64,000 bases of DNA from Zonotrichia leucophrys gambelii (taxonomy: Eukaryota; Chordata; Aves; Passeriformes; Passerellidae), in the NCBI RefSeq assembly GCF_028769735.1, contig NC_088179.1:10383950-10447949 (forward strand), written 5' to 3'. Below are positions 25,901 through 37,498 of this stretch, one piece after another (the stretch's first letter is position 1; every line of letters starts with the position of its first letter). The notes beneath the pieces were generated by a model. It was not told the origin of the DNA and did not search any database. It saw nothing but the letters and a program-made list of their open reading frames with translations. The translations under genes and the position numbers were made by a program.

Positions 25901-28900
25901 GGTCAGTACTGGAGATAAAAATAGCTGATCATCATCTTTCATATGTAGAACAACCTCAAGTCCAAATTCATGGCAAGATGAAAGTGAAATGGCATAATAG
26001 GCACGTGGGAAAGCAGATCTGTTCTCAGTTACACGACATTCTGTCAGCTTTGTTTTGACAGACCCTTCTAGCAAATGCCATACAAAGGCATAACAACTGA
26101 AATAAATGTTCAAATTAAATTAATAGGAGGAACTGGTGTCATGTACAGTCCACAAATAAGACATTGTGGGCAGCACATTTTAGGTACAGAATCCTTGAAT
26201 TAAATTATTCTGCATCATGACACATTACTGGCTGGTTGCCTTATTCACATGACAGATGCAACATAGCAAATCAAACAACCTCAGACTGAGCTGCAGAATA
26301 AATATCAAGGCCATACACTGGGATCTACAACACCCTTTTCAGCAAGCTGGTGCTGCTTTCTGCTCTCTGTAACCCATCATATTTCTCTCTGTTCTTAGCG
26401 AGAAAGAACCATAACTGGAACATGTTATTTGTGCTCTCTCTGTCCCAATACAATATAGAAAATAAGCTTCTAGGAGGCCAAATTGTACCAACAGTGATCA
26501 CATACCCAACAATTACAAATGGGGATGAGAACAAAATATTCTGCTGGCAAACTAATTAGTAATGCAGCTCCTACATGCCAAAATAACCTCCATTGCATTA
26601 GGCTGTTTGCTTTTCCACAGAAGCTACATGCATTTTTGTTACCTTGTGCATCTTGTATTTGGCTTATAGGCTCAGATTCCAGGCAGATTTACTTCAGATT
26701 ACTTCAAATCCATAAGTCAATAAAATACCATGGTGAAAATTGGAACAGTCACACTCATTTCCTTGAGGGGTGTTGGACTGAGATCCATGCAGAGTCACAT
26801 GCAAACTTTCTCATACGGAAACATGAATGGAGTCCAAAGAGAGACCCTGCGGATCCAGCCTGTTGTCTGTGTGTGTTCTACTCCCAGGAGATGGAAGAGA
26901 AGCCATAGCTGAACTGTTGTGAGGAGCTACCTCTGACAGGAAGTAGACCAGTCCACAGGAAAAGAAACAAATAAAAATTTAGGCCAAAGGACATCTCCTT
27001 GACAAGACAGCACTGCTGCCAGAGTGACAAACAGGATCTCTCATGGTCTGTGGGATGCTAGCAGAAAGTCCTGGCTCAGCGAGATAGAGCAGATTGTTTT
27101 CCTTACACTGGTCTATTATTGAAGAAAGCACAGCAGTCCAGCTTATTTTCCTAAATGATTAACTTTGCTGCCTTTTCTGCTCAGCACATCAGATAAAGAA
27201 GTTTATTCAGTTAGCTTATTTATTTACATTCCTTTGCCAAAGATCTCACCAAACAAAGCCTATTTGATGATTTATTCTTTGCTAAAGGGGAAGATTATTT
27301 ACAATAATCATCTTATCATAAACGTCTTAAAAGGAGGATTTGAAAGTGGAATTCATAATAACAGAGAAATCTGACTTTTCCAGAGAGGTCATATTTGTTA
27401 TCCATTTTGCACTGCAGAAGAAAAGAAGCCAGCTGAGCCCAGATGAAGCTGGATGTGGCATAGCTGCTTTGAAGTTTTGTTTGTTTTCACTGGTTGACCC
27501 ATGTCCTGTTGGAAGGAATCACCTTCACCTACTTGGAGCCGTTCCAAAACATGAGGGGGTGAAAGGATAGAAAGGGTTCAGATGCTGGGTCCTGCAGGGA
27601 GGATTCTGCAGCACAGAAGTTGCACCAGAGGGATCAGCTCTGGTGCAAACAGCAGAGAGTCAAGATGTGCAAAGATGATTTCTGAGGGTCACCTCTCCAG
27701 TGACCAGCACATCAGAGTGAGCAGGAGCTGAGCACATCACACTCTGCCTGTCTTGGCAGCAACCTCCAGCATTCTCAGGTAGCAGCAGCATCTGATTGCT
27801 CAGATGCCAGACTCTGGCTGCTCTCATCTCCCCGATGAGATGTTTAAGATGGACATAAAAGTGTCTCAAATCTGCTTTATGCCACCACTCCTGACCCCAC
27901 ACAACTACAGAGTTTTGGCAAATTCTCAGGCAAAGTCTCAAGGGACAGAAGACAAACTTGCAGGGAGCAGATAGAGCAGATCAGCTCCATGTCTCTCATT
28001 TGGCACCAGCTCTCTGCTTTGCCCTTCTCTCACTGCTCCCCTGCTCATGCAGAGCATTCCCTAAGGGTAATGGATGCTAAGAGAGAAAACAAATTTTAAA
28101 CAAGAATTTTGTTCATATTTTGTTTTAAAATAAAGGGTGCCTCAAAGTTGTAAGCCAGTGCATATCTCTCTCAGCAGGTTGGAAGAGAAGGTTTAACCAC
28201 ACACACTGGACTGCCCTGACTCCCATTTTTTATTTTGAGAACATGTCTGAACTCATTAGCTCTTGATAATACACTCATTATTTTAACTATTCATAGCAGA
28301 GCATAGCATGAGAGACTCAACTCTTCTCTGAATTAATCTGGCTTTCAGCTGCCCTCCATGATCCATGGGGGGACTGTACTTCTGCACCCCCTGTGAGGTC
28401 AGGAACACAAGAGCAGGGTACCATACAAACAGCAATTCCAGCCCAGCTGCCCTGAGCAGCACATGAACCTCAAAAACATGGCAGCAGTGAAAAAAAGCTT
28501 CCCAAAGCTGGTAACACAGCAAATGCCTCCCACAGAAACCAGGCTGGAGGCACCCAAAGGGAGGACAGGCTGGATGTGCATCTGTCTGATGCAATGTGCC
28601 TGTCTGCTCTGCTGGGTGGTTGTGTGCAACATGAGAAGGGAATCTCTGAGAAATTTTGGACACAGAAGGATTTAGCCACATGAAGGGGAAAAGAAGTTCC
28701 CTCTGGCAACACAAGTGAGGAGTGGCTCTTCAATTCCTCTCAGTCATTCACACAGAATAATTTTCAGAGGTGTTGAGTTTATTCCTCATCAGGTGTCTAT
28801 TGCTATCAAAGAAGAAACTACACATCTTCAGGGATGTCATAACTGCTCAGACATTTCTCAGCAAAGCCCTGCTGGAGAAAAGCCATGCTGTTTCCAGAAA

Positions 28901-30480
28901 TGAGGCTGAGACAAGATGAAAACATCAGTTCCGTGACAGAAGCGTCACCATACAAGACTTCACTAAAACAAGCAATGTTTACTCCTATGGTCAGATCTTG
29001 TATATTTTTAGATGTCTAGGAACACCAAGTCACTTTCCCCCAAAACATCACACACATTGTCTTTAAAATCCAATTGTTTTCAAAGGGATTAACCACACTG
29101 AGACTTTCACTGTTTGATGATGCAACATTGAGTTTGGATGGATTTTTTACAGGGGGAAAAGAAAAAAAAAAGAAAGATAAAAAGAAAAAGTGTAGCATAT
29201 TAACAGCAAGTGGTATTTGCTATACATCTGTATTTGCTCCCTGTACAGAGCAAACCTCACATGGTTGGGGAAAAGAATATGAAAGAACCAGTGTCCCTTG
29301 CCCACATTCATGTATGTTCTCAGGACACAGTCTGGCATACAAAGACAGTAACCAAGTTGTTCTTGCAGATTCATAGCTGAGAGACAAACACAAGATGGGT
29401 CTGTTCCCTTCAGGTCTTAGGACAGCTCCATCTGGCAGGCAGTGCAGTGCCTCACAAATATCTCACAAGTGCATGCATAACATGCCATCAGAGTTCAATA
29501 AAATAAATTGGAAGGAGACAAAGTAATTTTCAGAACACAATTCACAGGATGCACAGGATGATTTACAGCAGCTAGAGGCTTCAAGCTGACAGGAAAATAG
29601 CTCCTCACAAATTACTTATCCTTCAGGTCAGTCAATTGAGAGAAATATAGGTTGGTCAAGAATTGCTGCCAAGGTGTGATTTGTATGCAGAAAGGCCGCT
29701 GCTCATTGCAACATCTCTCTTGTAAAATATGGACCATGAATATGTATGTTCCCTAAAACAACAGAGTTGCTTGTTTCCCTTCTTTATATAGATTTGCAAG
29801 CCAATATTTTACTGACTGAAAAGGCCAAATATTCTGAAGAATGAGTATTTCCTTTCCTTTGATTAACAAATCAATTACAACAGTGCCCCTTTTCTGCTCA
29901 AGTTACCAAAAATGGTACAGGGTATAGCTTGCTCTCAAATTTTCTTTCTTTAGGGTTCTCAAAAGACTCCTAGAAGTCACGGTAAACAAAAGTTTCAATA
30001 TATTGGTACAGCAGAAAACTGTACCAATAATAAAAAGCATCCTCTGACAGCCACCAGATGCAAATTTACAGCTTCTGTCACAGAAAACCATGCCTGAAGA
30101 ATTAATCTAATTTAAACTTAGATCTGAGCTCCTCAGTCCTCTTTTTAATTATTACGTCCCAGACCAGCATTGTTGAAAGCCCATGATAGCAGATACAGGA
30201 CATCAGGAAAGGTAACTCTGGATTTCTGAGGAGCATTTGGCATTTCTGTAATTCAGACACAGAATGGTGTTACTAACCTGCACATGCACCATTCAGGACT
30301 GTGCCTTTATTCTGGAGCTGCATTTATCTCACTTTTGAGAGATTACACTGACAATACAAACCCTTTTTCCCTTTTCAGATTAACTGCTGGAATGTCAAAC
30401 TTTAGCATTATTTATAGTGCATCATATGCTCATGTCCTTTCAAATTTATAGACAACACTTCAGCTTGAAATGAAGAAAAA
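23000..30480. other. Intergenic DNA downstream of DNER
   Basis: This interval lies past the candidate DNER poly(A) signal. I see no exon-like blocks, no tRNA-like cloverleaf and no recognisable transposon body. There are AT-rich stretches, a purine-rich A/G tract near 29155-29190, and open frames of 60-146 codons with no family resemblance. DNER transcripts that bypass the signal at 30514 could extend into it. Confidence 0.5.
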
Positions 30481-30494
30481 CAAAGAAACAGCTG

Positions 30495-31475
30495 CAATCT
30501 TCACTGGTTAACTTTTATTCAGTATTTTCTGAAATAAGCAAGAATTTAAGACGCCCATAAGCGATCAAATACAGCCACAAAAACCCCATACTGATCCTAA
30601 TTAAGAAGCACTATGAGAAATACACAATATTTCATGAAACAATACTGTACATCAACAACCTTTAGGAAACAAACAATTCAAACCATATGCTTAGTTTACT
30701 CACAATATAAAAAAACTTTAACCTTTAAAGAAAAATATAGATTCAGTCCAATTGTAGGATCCAATCCCATATCCAGTGAATTCAATGGAAGTTCTCTCAT
30801 TGATTTCAATGTTTAAAGGATCATGCCCTTACTTTGCCTCAAGAGGCACTTTAATTATTATACAAGGCCTAGCCTGAATAACTATTACAAAAATGTCAAA
30901 CATCAACTCAAGAGTATGTTTTAGCAACTTTCAGGAAATAATGGAGGAATAGGTTATCTATCCATGCATGGAATAAGGCAAAAGCTAATTCATTCAGATT
31001 AGGAATAATAATTTTTACTAGTTTCTTTTTCACAACACAAACATTTTAGACTTTTTTAATTAATGGATATATTATATATCATATTATGCTTCACATTTTT
31101 CCTACCTCTACTGAGAAAGCTGGCACTGACATTTCATAAAGAACTCCTCATTAATTATTGTTTTCTGTTCTGTAACAACCACAAGAAACTCATCTGGGTT
31201 TAGTAATAGTGTCTACCAAGAAAAAAAGCACACACTATCATAAGCTTATAATTTATAGAGCTCAAGGTACATTAAAATGTAAATCATGAAGTTCACAAAT
31301 TCTGTTTTAAAATATTTTTCCAAACTAAAAGCTGCAGAAAATTGGTTCTTAAATATTCTACAGAAAATTCTGAAGCATCTAATGGTTTAAATTACTTATG
31401 CTTTCTTCTTAAAAATATTTAAATTAGGTTAGTAGCCCATCCTTTTGAAAAATAATCCAAAAAAGATACACTAGA
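30495..31475 (-). other. DNER: DNER 3' untranslated region (inferred extent)
   Basis: AT-rich sequence directly follows the DNER stop codon and runs to the candidate cleavage site near 30495. It has no coding signal. It includes several AT-only stretches, notably around 31050-31090, and ATTTA pentamers on the sense strand that could act as AU-rich stability elements. The far end is set only by the AATAAA at 30514-30519 and is therefore approximate. Confidence 0.5.
30514..30519 (-). terminator. Candidate DNER poly(A) signal AATAAA
   Basis: The plus strand reads TTTATT, that is AATAAA on the DNER sense strand, about 960 bases beyond the stop codon. It is followed within 20-45 bases by a T/GT-rich stretch (TGTTTCTTTGTTTTTC) suited to be the downstream cleavage element. 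The implied 3'UTR is close to the size I recall for mammalian DNER. Weaker ATTAAA variants occur nearer the stop (30850-30855 and about 31056), and another AATAAA lies further on at 30305-30310. Confidence 0.55.
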
Positions 31476-31587
31476 TTACAAATCTTTTGTCTTAATCAGT
31501 GTAACCAAAGGTTTGTCATCTGGGCTGTAATCTTCATAAGCAATGGGGGTTGCATCATACATTGCAGGTCGGGATTTCTTGCCAAAC
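31476..31587 (-). CDS. DNER: DNER last coding exon (exon 13 by the mammalian model)
   Basis: The first base completes the Arg codon split at the previous exon. Thirty-six codons and a TAA stop (31478-31476) follow, ending in the conserved DNER C-terminus LVTLIKTKDL. The acceptor is TTTCCAG at 31588 and above. The exon encodes the distal cytoplasmic tail, rich in Tyr, Asp and Pro (SRPAMYD, YEDYSPDD). DNER is a single-pass neuronal membrane protein that signals to Notch on neighbouring glia, and its cytoplasmic tail is known to carry tyrosine-based sorting information. An ATG-initiated frame runs upstream into the intron to 31679, but residues before FGKKS are intronic. The exon is intact and the call is firm. 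Confidence 0.96.
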
Positions 31588-34500
31588 CTGGAAATAAAAG
31601 AAAACTTTTGGTGACAAACAGAAACATGAATGAGTTCAAAGCAACAATGTAGTGATTTATGGCCTGTGATCAGAAACAAAGACAGCTTAGATAAACTCTA
31701 TATAACAAAAGAAATCACAGGAAAATGAGGCAAAAATGGTCAATTATTTTTTTCTTCTTATTATTATTATGATGCAGAGAAAACAGTACAGAAATCACAG
31801 AAACAGAATTATTTTTTTAGTCATCCACAGTAAGGATTTTTATGCACTTTTGACTATATTAAGCATACATTAATTTACTTTCTGTACTCTGGAAAGTAAA
31901 ATCCAGAAAATTCAGATTTTGAGGATAATAATTAGGCCAAACCAAAATAAACTTGATTTTTTCCCAAGACTTTTATGAGGGTTCATAATTTTCAATTTCA
32001 TTCTTGCCTGTTTTCAGTTATTTAGAATTGCAGAGAAAACTGAATTGTCTGGAAGCATTATGATATATGGTGAAAATTTCATTTTTCAAAGTACTTCAGC
32101 TATCCATAAGGCTACACTAGATTCATTCCCATGCATGAATGTCTGCCTTCTTCTATAGGCTATTTTAATAAATGCAGACAGGTGACATTTGCTCATCTCC
32201 ATCATGATGGATAAACCTGATTTTCTACAAATGAGATAAAATTTCAAGAACTGAATGAAGAAATAAATTCATGGCATCTTACTAAAGCAGAGGCAGCACT
32301 GAATTCTGAATCACCCATTTTCACCATCACTCTCAAGGGTTTAAAGGAAATATAGAGCTTTGCAGAGGTACAAATGATGGTGAACACTCTCCAGGGATTT
32401 CAGCCAGTCTACCTGCCCTTTCTGACAGTGGAGAGCACATGGCTTGTAGCATACATGGAAGCAGGACAAAATCTGTTTTCTCCTTGAGGTCAGGGTTGAC
32501 ATGTGCCCCTAGTTAGAGAAGGCTGAGGAAAGAGCCCAGCACATGTGCAAGTTGTGTTTATGGTCTGGTGAGCCATGGAGCTGCTCAACCACATTGCTTT
32601 GATCAGGTGGTTCAGAAGCAGCCTCTGCCCAAAGCAGCAAAGAAACAGAGCCATCACCAACCTCAGAGGTTTATGTTAAAGACAGAAGTGTAAAATGGGA
32701 GCTCTGTTCAATGGGTGTGTATGTGCTAGGATGCACAGCAGGGCTATGCTATGGAATTGATGGCATAAAGGAACACACAAAGCAATTATCAATACGATCT
32801 GCAGGAGGCAATGATTCAAGGACTAATCAATAGTGAAAAGCTGCAGGTTCTTGCTACAGTGTTCTGGATCAATTAACTGCCTGCTTACAACAAAAGCATA
32901 TACAAACAAGTGAATAAAGATTCTTTCCAGGGCCACCAAACACAAGATTATTCCTCTAACAAAGAATATAGACTGTGTGGGGAAATCTTGATCCTGGGAA
33001 GCACTGAGTGTGGAAAAATACTGGAGGGATACAATGGATAATAATTTTTACATTAGCTTCAATACCATACTGTGAACAATTATGTGTTTGGGTTGCTTAA
33101 CAGTGTAGGAGTAGCACTGGGGAAGTTCTTCATTTAGCTTTGCCATGTCCTTTCATGGGTGAGGATGGTGATATTCCAATGTGTACATCAGACATGCTTA
33201 CCAGTATATAACAATATTACACGTCACAAAGATAATCACAAAGTATACAAAATAACAATCAGAAAATATATTTTGCAGTGAAGCATTGAACAAGAGAGAC
33301 CTGTGTAGCTTGAGAAAAACTGAGGGTTCCATGACAATTCTGAGGATAGCACATATTCATTGTAGGAATTCTTGGCAAAGGCAGCTCCGTGTCTGTGACA
33401 GACACTGCAAATCAGCTTCACTGATTTGGAATGGTCCAGCTCCTCCACTTCCTCAGAACAACATTTCAAGAGATGGCTAACTATAGAGTTATTAACCTCA
33501 CCAACTTCACTCAAATTTTTGAGAACATTGGACAGCTGAATCCTGAGGAAATGGAAACTTCCGACTTCTGTGGGACATGCAGAAGTTCAGAGTTTACCCA
33601 GAAACAGAATTAAGAAACCAACAACATGTTGCTACTCTGCTCAAAACCAGCAACTGGCAAACTGAGCCCACAAATAAAATTTAAACAAGAGCAGTAAAAG
33701 ACAGAGACCAGAAGTTTAAGAAGGGATAACACACATTGAGAGAACGAAGGGATTCTTTTGGATTCCACAGGAGGAGAATGAGAAGATTTATTTCCTCTGC
33801 ATTATTCAGAGAAAAGGTCAGATGTGCAAGTGGAATTGTGCCTTGCTTAGAGAAATTGAGCTATAATCTCAGAAAATTAACCCTGGCAGAGGATATATAT
33901 TAAGCAATTGATAGATGATGTGGAGGCCAGAGAACATGTGCACGTGATCACACTTCTACAAAAAGGCAGCTGACAGAGATCTGTGCCAGTAAGAAATGAG
34001 TGCATGCTGATGCTCATCCAATTCAGAAAGCTTAGAACACCACAGTGGGACGCAGGCAGCTCCACAGGAATGGGGAGAATATGCAGTGGAGAGAAGCTGA
34101 CCCTGCTGTGACAAGAGAACTTAATCAGAGTCTGATGAACCAGACTCTTCAATTGACACAGAGACAGGACAGATCAGCACGAGAAAATAAAAATTAAATA
34201 AACTACACTGTAAGTGGTGCATGAAGGCTTCTGATATCTGGGCACACACAGAACTAACTGCAGCATAGTCTGTCACCAGATAATTCATGAACTCAGTGTG
34301 AATGCTTTTCTAAAGTGAACCATTTTGTTTCAATAGCAGATCTTGGTTCCATTTCAATGACATCTTATGGCTGCCATAGCCAGCAGCCTATTAGCCAACT
34401 ATTTCATTCCACTGCTCTCTTCCAGGTTTAGAATGTATAAATTTTAACATAAAAGGATTATTTTTGTCTGCAAAAGGTGTTTTTTTTTTTTCTTTACGGT

Positions 34501-37251
34501 CGCTATAATGGATGCTAAAGACAACTGTGCTTTTTCTGCTCAGAAAATTACCTAGTTCTGATCTGCTAACCTTAGGAACATTCCCTAGAAGTAGACATTT
34601 ATTAGTAATGATCCTCAAGCACATTGGTTTTGTCTTACAGCAAATACCTTGATTAGTAAAGATCAAATTATTTTTAAAAATTATCTAGGAAAAAAATGCT
34701 GAGAAAGACGAACAAGTAATTTAAAAATAATTTACTGACTATGCAACAGGCATCCACAAGCCCCAGACACCTGCTACTATCAGAAACCTTCCCTTTAAAG
34801 AAAATAATCTACTACCTTTTCCCTTGGCCTCCATTTTCTAAAATTACTCGCAAGTTTCGGTATCTAACTGTGAAAAGGAATTATTTTCAGAAAATTCTTA
34901 ACTTTCTGTTATTTGAAAGTAGAATTCTCAGATTCAGCAATTCTGAAAATTCAGACCTTTAGATATGTAGATTTAAGAATTTATGCAAAAATAACTATAA
35001 AAGTTTTGCTCCTTTTCCCGGATTGAAATGACCAAACCAGTGGTTTATATCTTTCTGAACTCAAAATATACAGAACAATCTCCACAATAAACCTCCATGA
35101 ACTACCCTACTTGGCAGCTCCATCTTGGATTTTTATAAGGCATCACATTCTTGGAGGCACTGAAAATTATTTGGAATTAAAATATTTCATTTGCTTTAAG
35201 TAGAAATACCTTTTCCAAGATAGGGAAACTCTCAATGGACAATAATGTAATTTCTAACTACATAATATGGATTTGAAAAATCATCATTTATCCATCCCAG
35301 TCTAAGAACTTTTTTGAAGTTGGAACACTTTGAAGAGCTACTACTCAAAGCTATGATGTGATTAACTGAGCCTGGGGGAACGCCTCACCCATTTCAGCTA
35401 ATTTTGATGACTTCAGCAGTGGTACAATTTAACCTATTTCATCTTCATTGGAACAGAACTGGAGCACTCAGAAAATGAATTACCAGCAATCACCAACCAA
35501 CATGCACATATTTCTCCATGTTAGTGCACAGGAACAGGTCTCCCTCAGTTGTTTTAAGAGCATTTTAATGGTAACACACATGAATACTCTGCTGGAATTT
35601 GAAGGGATCTTGATAAATTGAAGAAATGGGAAAAAAGAAACACCAAAAATCAAAGTTCCACCCTATTAAGAGAGATGTCAAACACAGAAGAAACCATACT
35701 GGCTAGGAAGCAAAATGACACTGAGGATCTTGGGATGAGGAAAAGGTCTCACAGGTCACAAAAGTATGTCATTTGCCACTAGAAATGAAAAAAAAAAAAG
35801 AAAAGAAAACAAACAACCACGCAAGTTTCCTTTTCAGATGTGTGAACAGGAATGCCATATAGAAGATGCAGGAGGTGATTACTCAGTTTATTTGGTGCAC
35901 CTGAATCTTCAGACAGAGAACTACTTCCTGCTTTAGGGACCCCCCTTCAAAAAAGAAAAAGAAGATAAATATAATCTGGAGTGTGTCCTAGGAAGGCAAT
36001 AAGAAAGGGGACATGATCTGCGGGGGGATACAGAAAGAATGGGCTAGTTATACCTAGGAAAGAAAAAAAGTTGCTTTGCTTTGTTTGTTTTTTATCATAT
36101 AAGAGAAGGGGGGAGGGCTCAGCACCTGATATACAAGTGATAAGAACAGCAGTAAATTATCCTTCATGACAGCCTGAAGAGCAGTAAGAAAGAAGCAGCC
36201 AGGTTAATAGCAAAGAAAATCCAGGTTAAATTTTAGTAAAGCCCTTTCTAAATCTACTCAACTCCTTTGGAAGTTTTTAAACACAATTGTTGGCAGGGAG
36301 CTAGGTATATTTAATGCCATATAAGTGCCATGGCTTACACTTGAGCTTTCAAATCCTTTCTACTTCTGCTTTTGGATTATTCTGACACTCAATGCCCTGC
36401 CTTGCAAGTGCTCCATTAAATTTCAAAGTAAAAAAATTACTGTCTCTAGGAAAGCAAGTAAGAAAGGCAAATAGGAGCACAAACATGAGTGATGTGAAGA
36501 GATTCTCACTGAATAATCTGGTAAATTAGTCACAAAAATCAATGTGCCTTTCCTGTCTGATCATATTACTTGTGCATAGCAGTTAAAGAATCTTTACATC
36601 CCTAACAGATCTGACAGGCTAAGAACTCTGCATCTGTCCCACTTCACCAGTTACTCCAAATAAAGTCAGAATAACTCTGTTTTCGATGAGTTTTGCTGTA
36701 TTGTCACACCTTGTCACAGACATTTTATGAAAAATCCTTTTTTTAGGATTTTTTCTCCTGAGAAGCTGAGAGCCCTCAAATGAAATGTAAACAATAATTA
36801 TCTGTTGCTGCTGTGGAATGCAACAGCTGCATCTTTGATTTGCCTCATGTGGTTGTTTTTAATTAATGGCCAATCACAGTCCAGCTGTCTCAGACTCTCT
36901 GGTGAGTCACAAGATTTTATTTCCATTCCATTCCTTTCTATTCCTTCCTAGCCTTCTGATGAAATCCTTTCTTCTATTCTTTAGTGTAGTTTAGTATATA
37001 ATTTTCTTTTAATATAATATATATCATAAAGTAATAAATCAGCCTTCTGAAACATGGAGTGTATCAGATTCTCGTCTCTTCCCTCGTCCCTGTGAACACA
37101 AGCACATGACCTCAGGTGGGAGCAGTGAGCAGGGCTGGTGCTTTCCCAGCAGAGCAGCCCGCTGCCTCTGCCACCAGCCCTTGTGTGCAGTGTGCATGGA
37201 CTGGCTGGCACCTGAGAGCAGCTGCCAGGACATCAGCACCCCAGCACGAAC
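31588..37251 (-). other. DNER: DNER intron (exon 12 to 13) with an LTR insertion
   Basis: This 5.7-kb intron is bounded by a GTTCGT donor at 37251 and a TTTCCAG acceptor at 31588. The donor is off-consensus at +3 and +4 but frame continuity across it is exact. The LTR-like element at about 36.7-37.1 kb sits close to the donor. The rest is AT-rich with A-runs (35790-35800) and a T-run (near 34480). I see nothing coding in it. Confidence 0.8.
36697..37106 (+). mobile_element. Probable solo LTR of a passerine-type endogenous retrovirus
   Basis: About 405 bases begin near TGTCACACC (36702, or TGTATTG at 36697) and end near AAGCACA (37106), giving TG...CA ends. In plus orientation they hold, in order, a CCAAT box within GGCCAATCACAG (36868-36879), a TATATA stretch (36995-37000), and an AATAAA poly(A) signal (37033-37038). 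This is the layout of a retroviral LTR. From memory the sequence closely resembles a very common songbird LTR, but I cannot name the family. No gag, pol or env-like sequence adjoins it, so it looks like a solo LTR left by recombination. I could not find clear target-site duplications. It lies antisense to DNER inside an intron, about 145 bases from the exon-12 donor. Confidence 0.65.
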
Positions 37252-37498
37252 CTGGCGTGTCGGATGGAGGCGATGGCGCTGCTGAACTCGCTGTCGATGC
37301 TCCTGCAGTTGTAGAACTCCTCGTAGGCGGGCCTGGAGGAGCCCTGGTACTCGATGCGGCTGATGCGGCAGATGCCCACGATCAGGATGATCAGCATCAG
37401 CACGAAGGCCACGCACAGCGCCCCGATGATGATGTACAGCGAGTGACGCGGCATGTTGGTCAGGCTCTCTGCCATGTGCCCAGACTTCCACTGCAGAT
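37252..37498 (-). CDS. DNER: DNER transmembrane exon (exon 12 by the mammalian model)
   Basis: Two bases complete a His codon (CEI-H-LQW across the junction), then 81 codons, then AG of the split Arg codon. The acceptor is CTGGCAG at 37499 and above. Residues 1-19 are the juxtamembrane stretch (LQWKSGHMAE..., PRHS). Residues 20-43 form one hydrophobic membrane helix, and Arg44 and Arg47 act as the stop-transfer positives. After it comes the cytoplasmic start, with YEEF at residues 58-61 fitting a YxxPhi sorting signal. The block is nearly identical to the mammalian DNER sequence I recall. The donor, CCAG|GTTCGT, is weak, and reading through it would add a few intronic residues. Codons in this exon use noticeably more G/C at third positions than the EGF exons do. 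Confidence 0.96.

Noticed and set aside
27270..27330. Imperfect inverted repeat around GATTATTTACAATAATCATC
   Set aside because: The pairing is broken by insertions and has no miRNA-like stem length; compatible with chance in AT-rich DNA.
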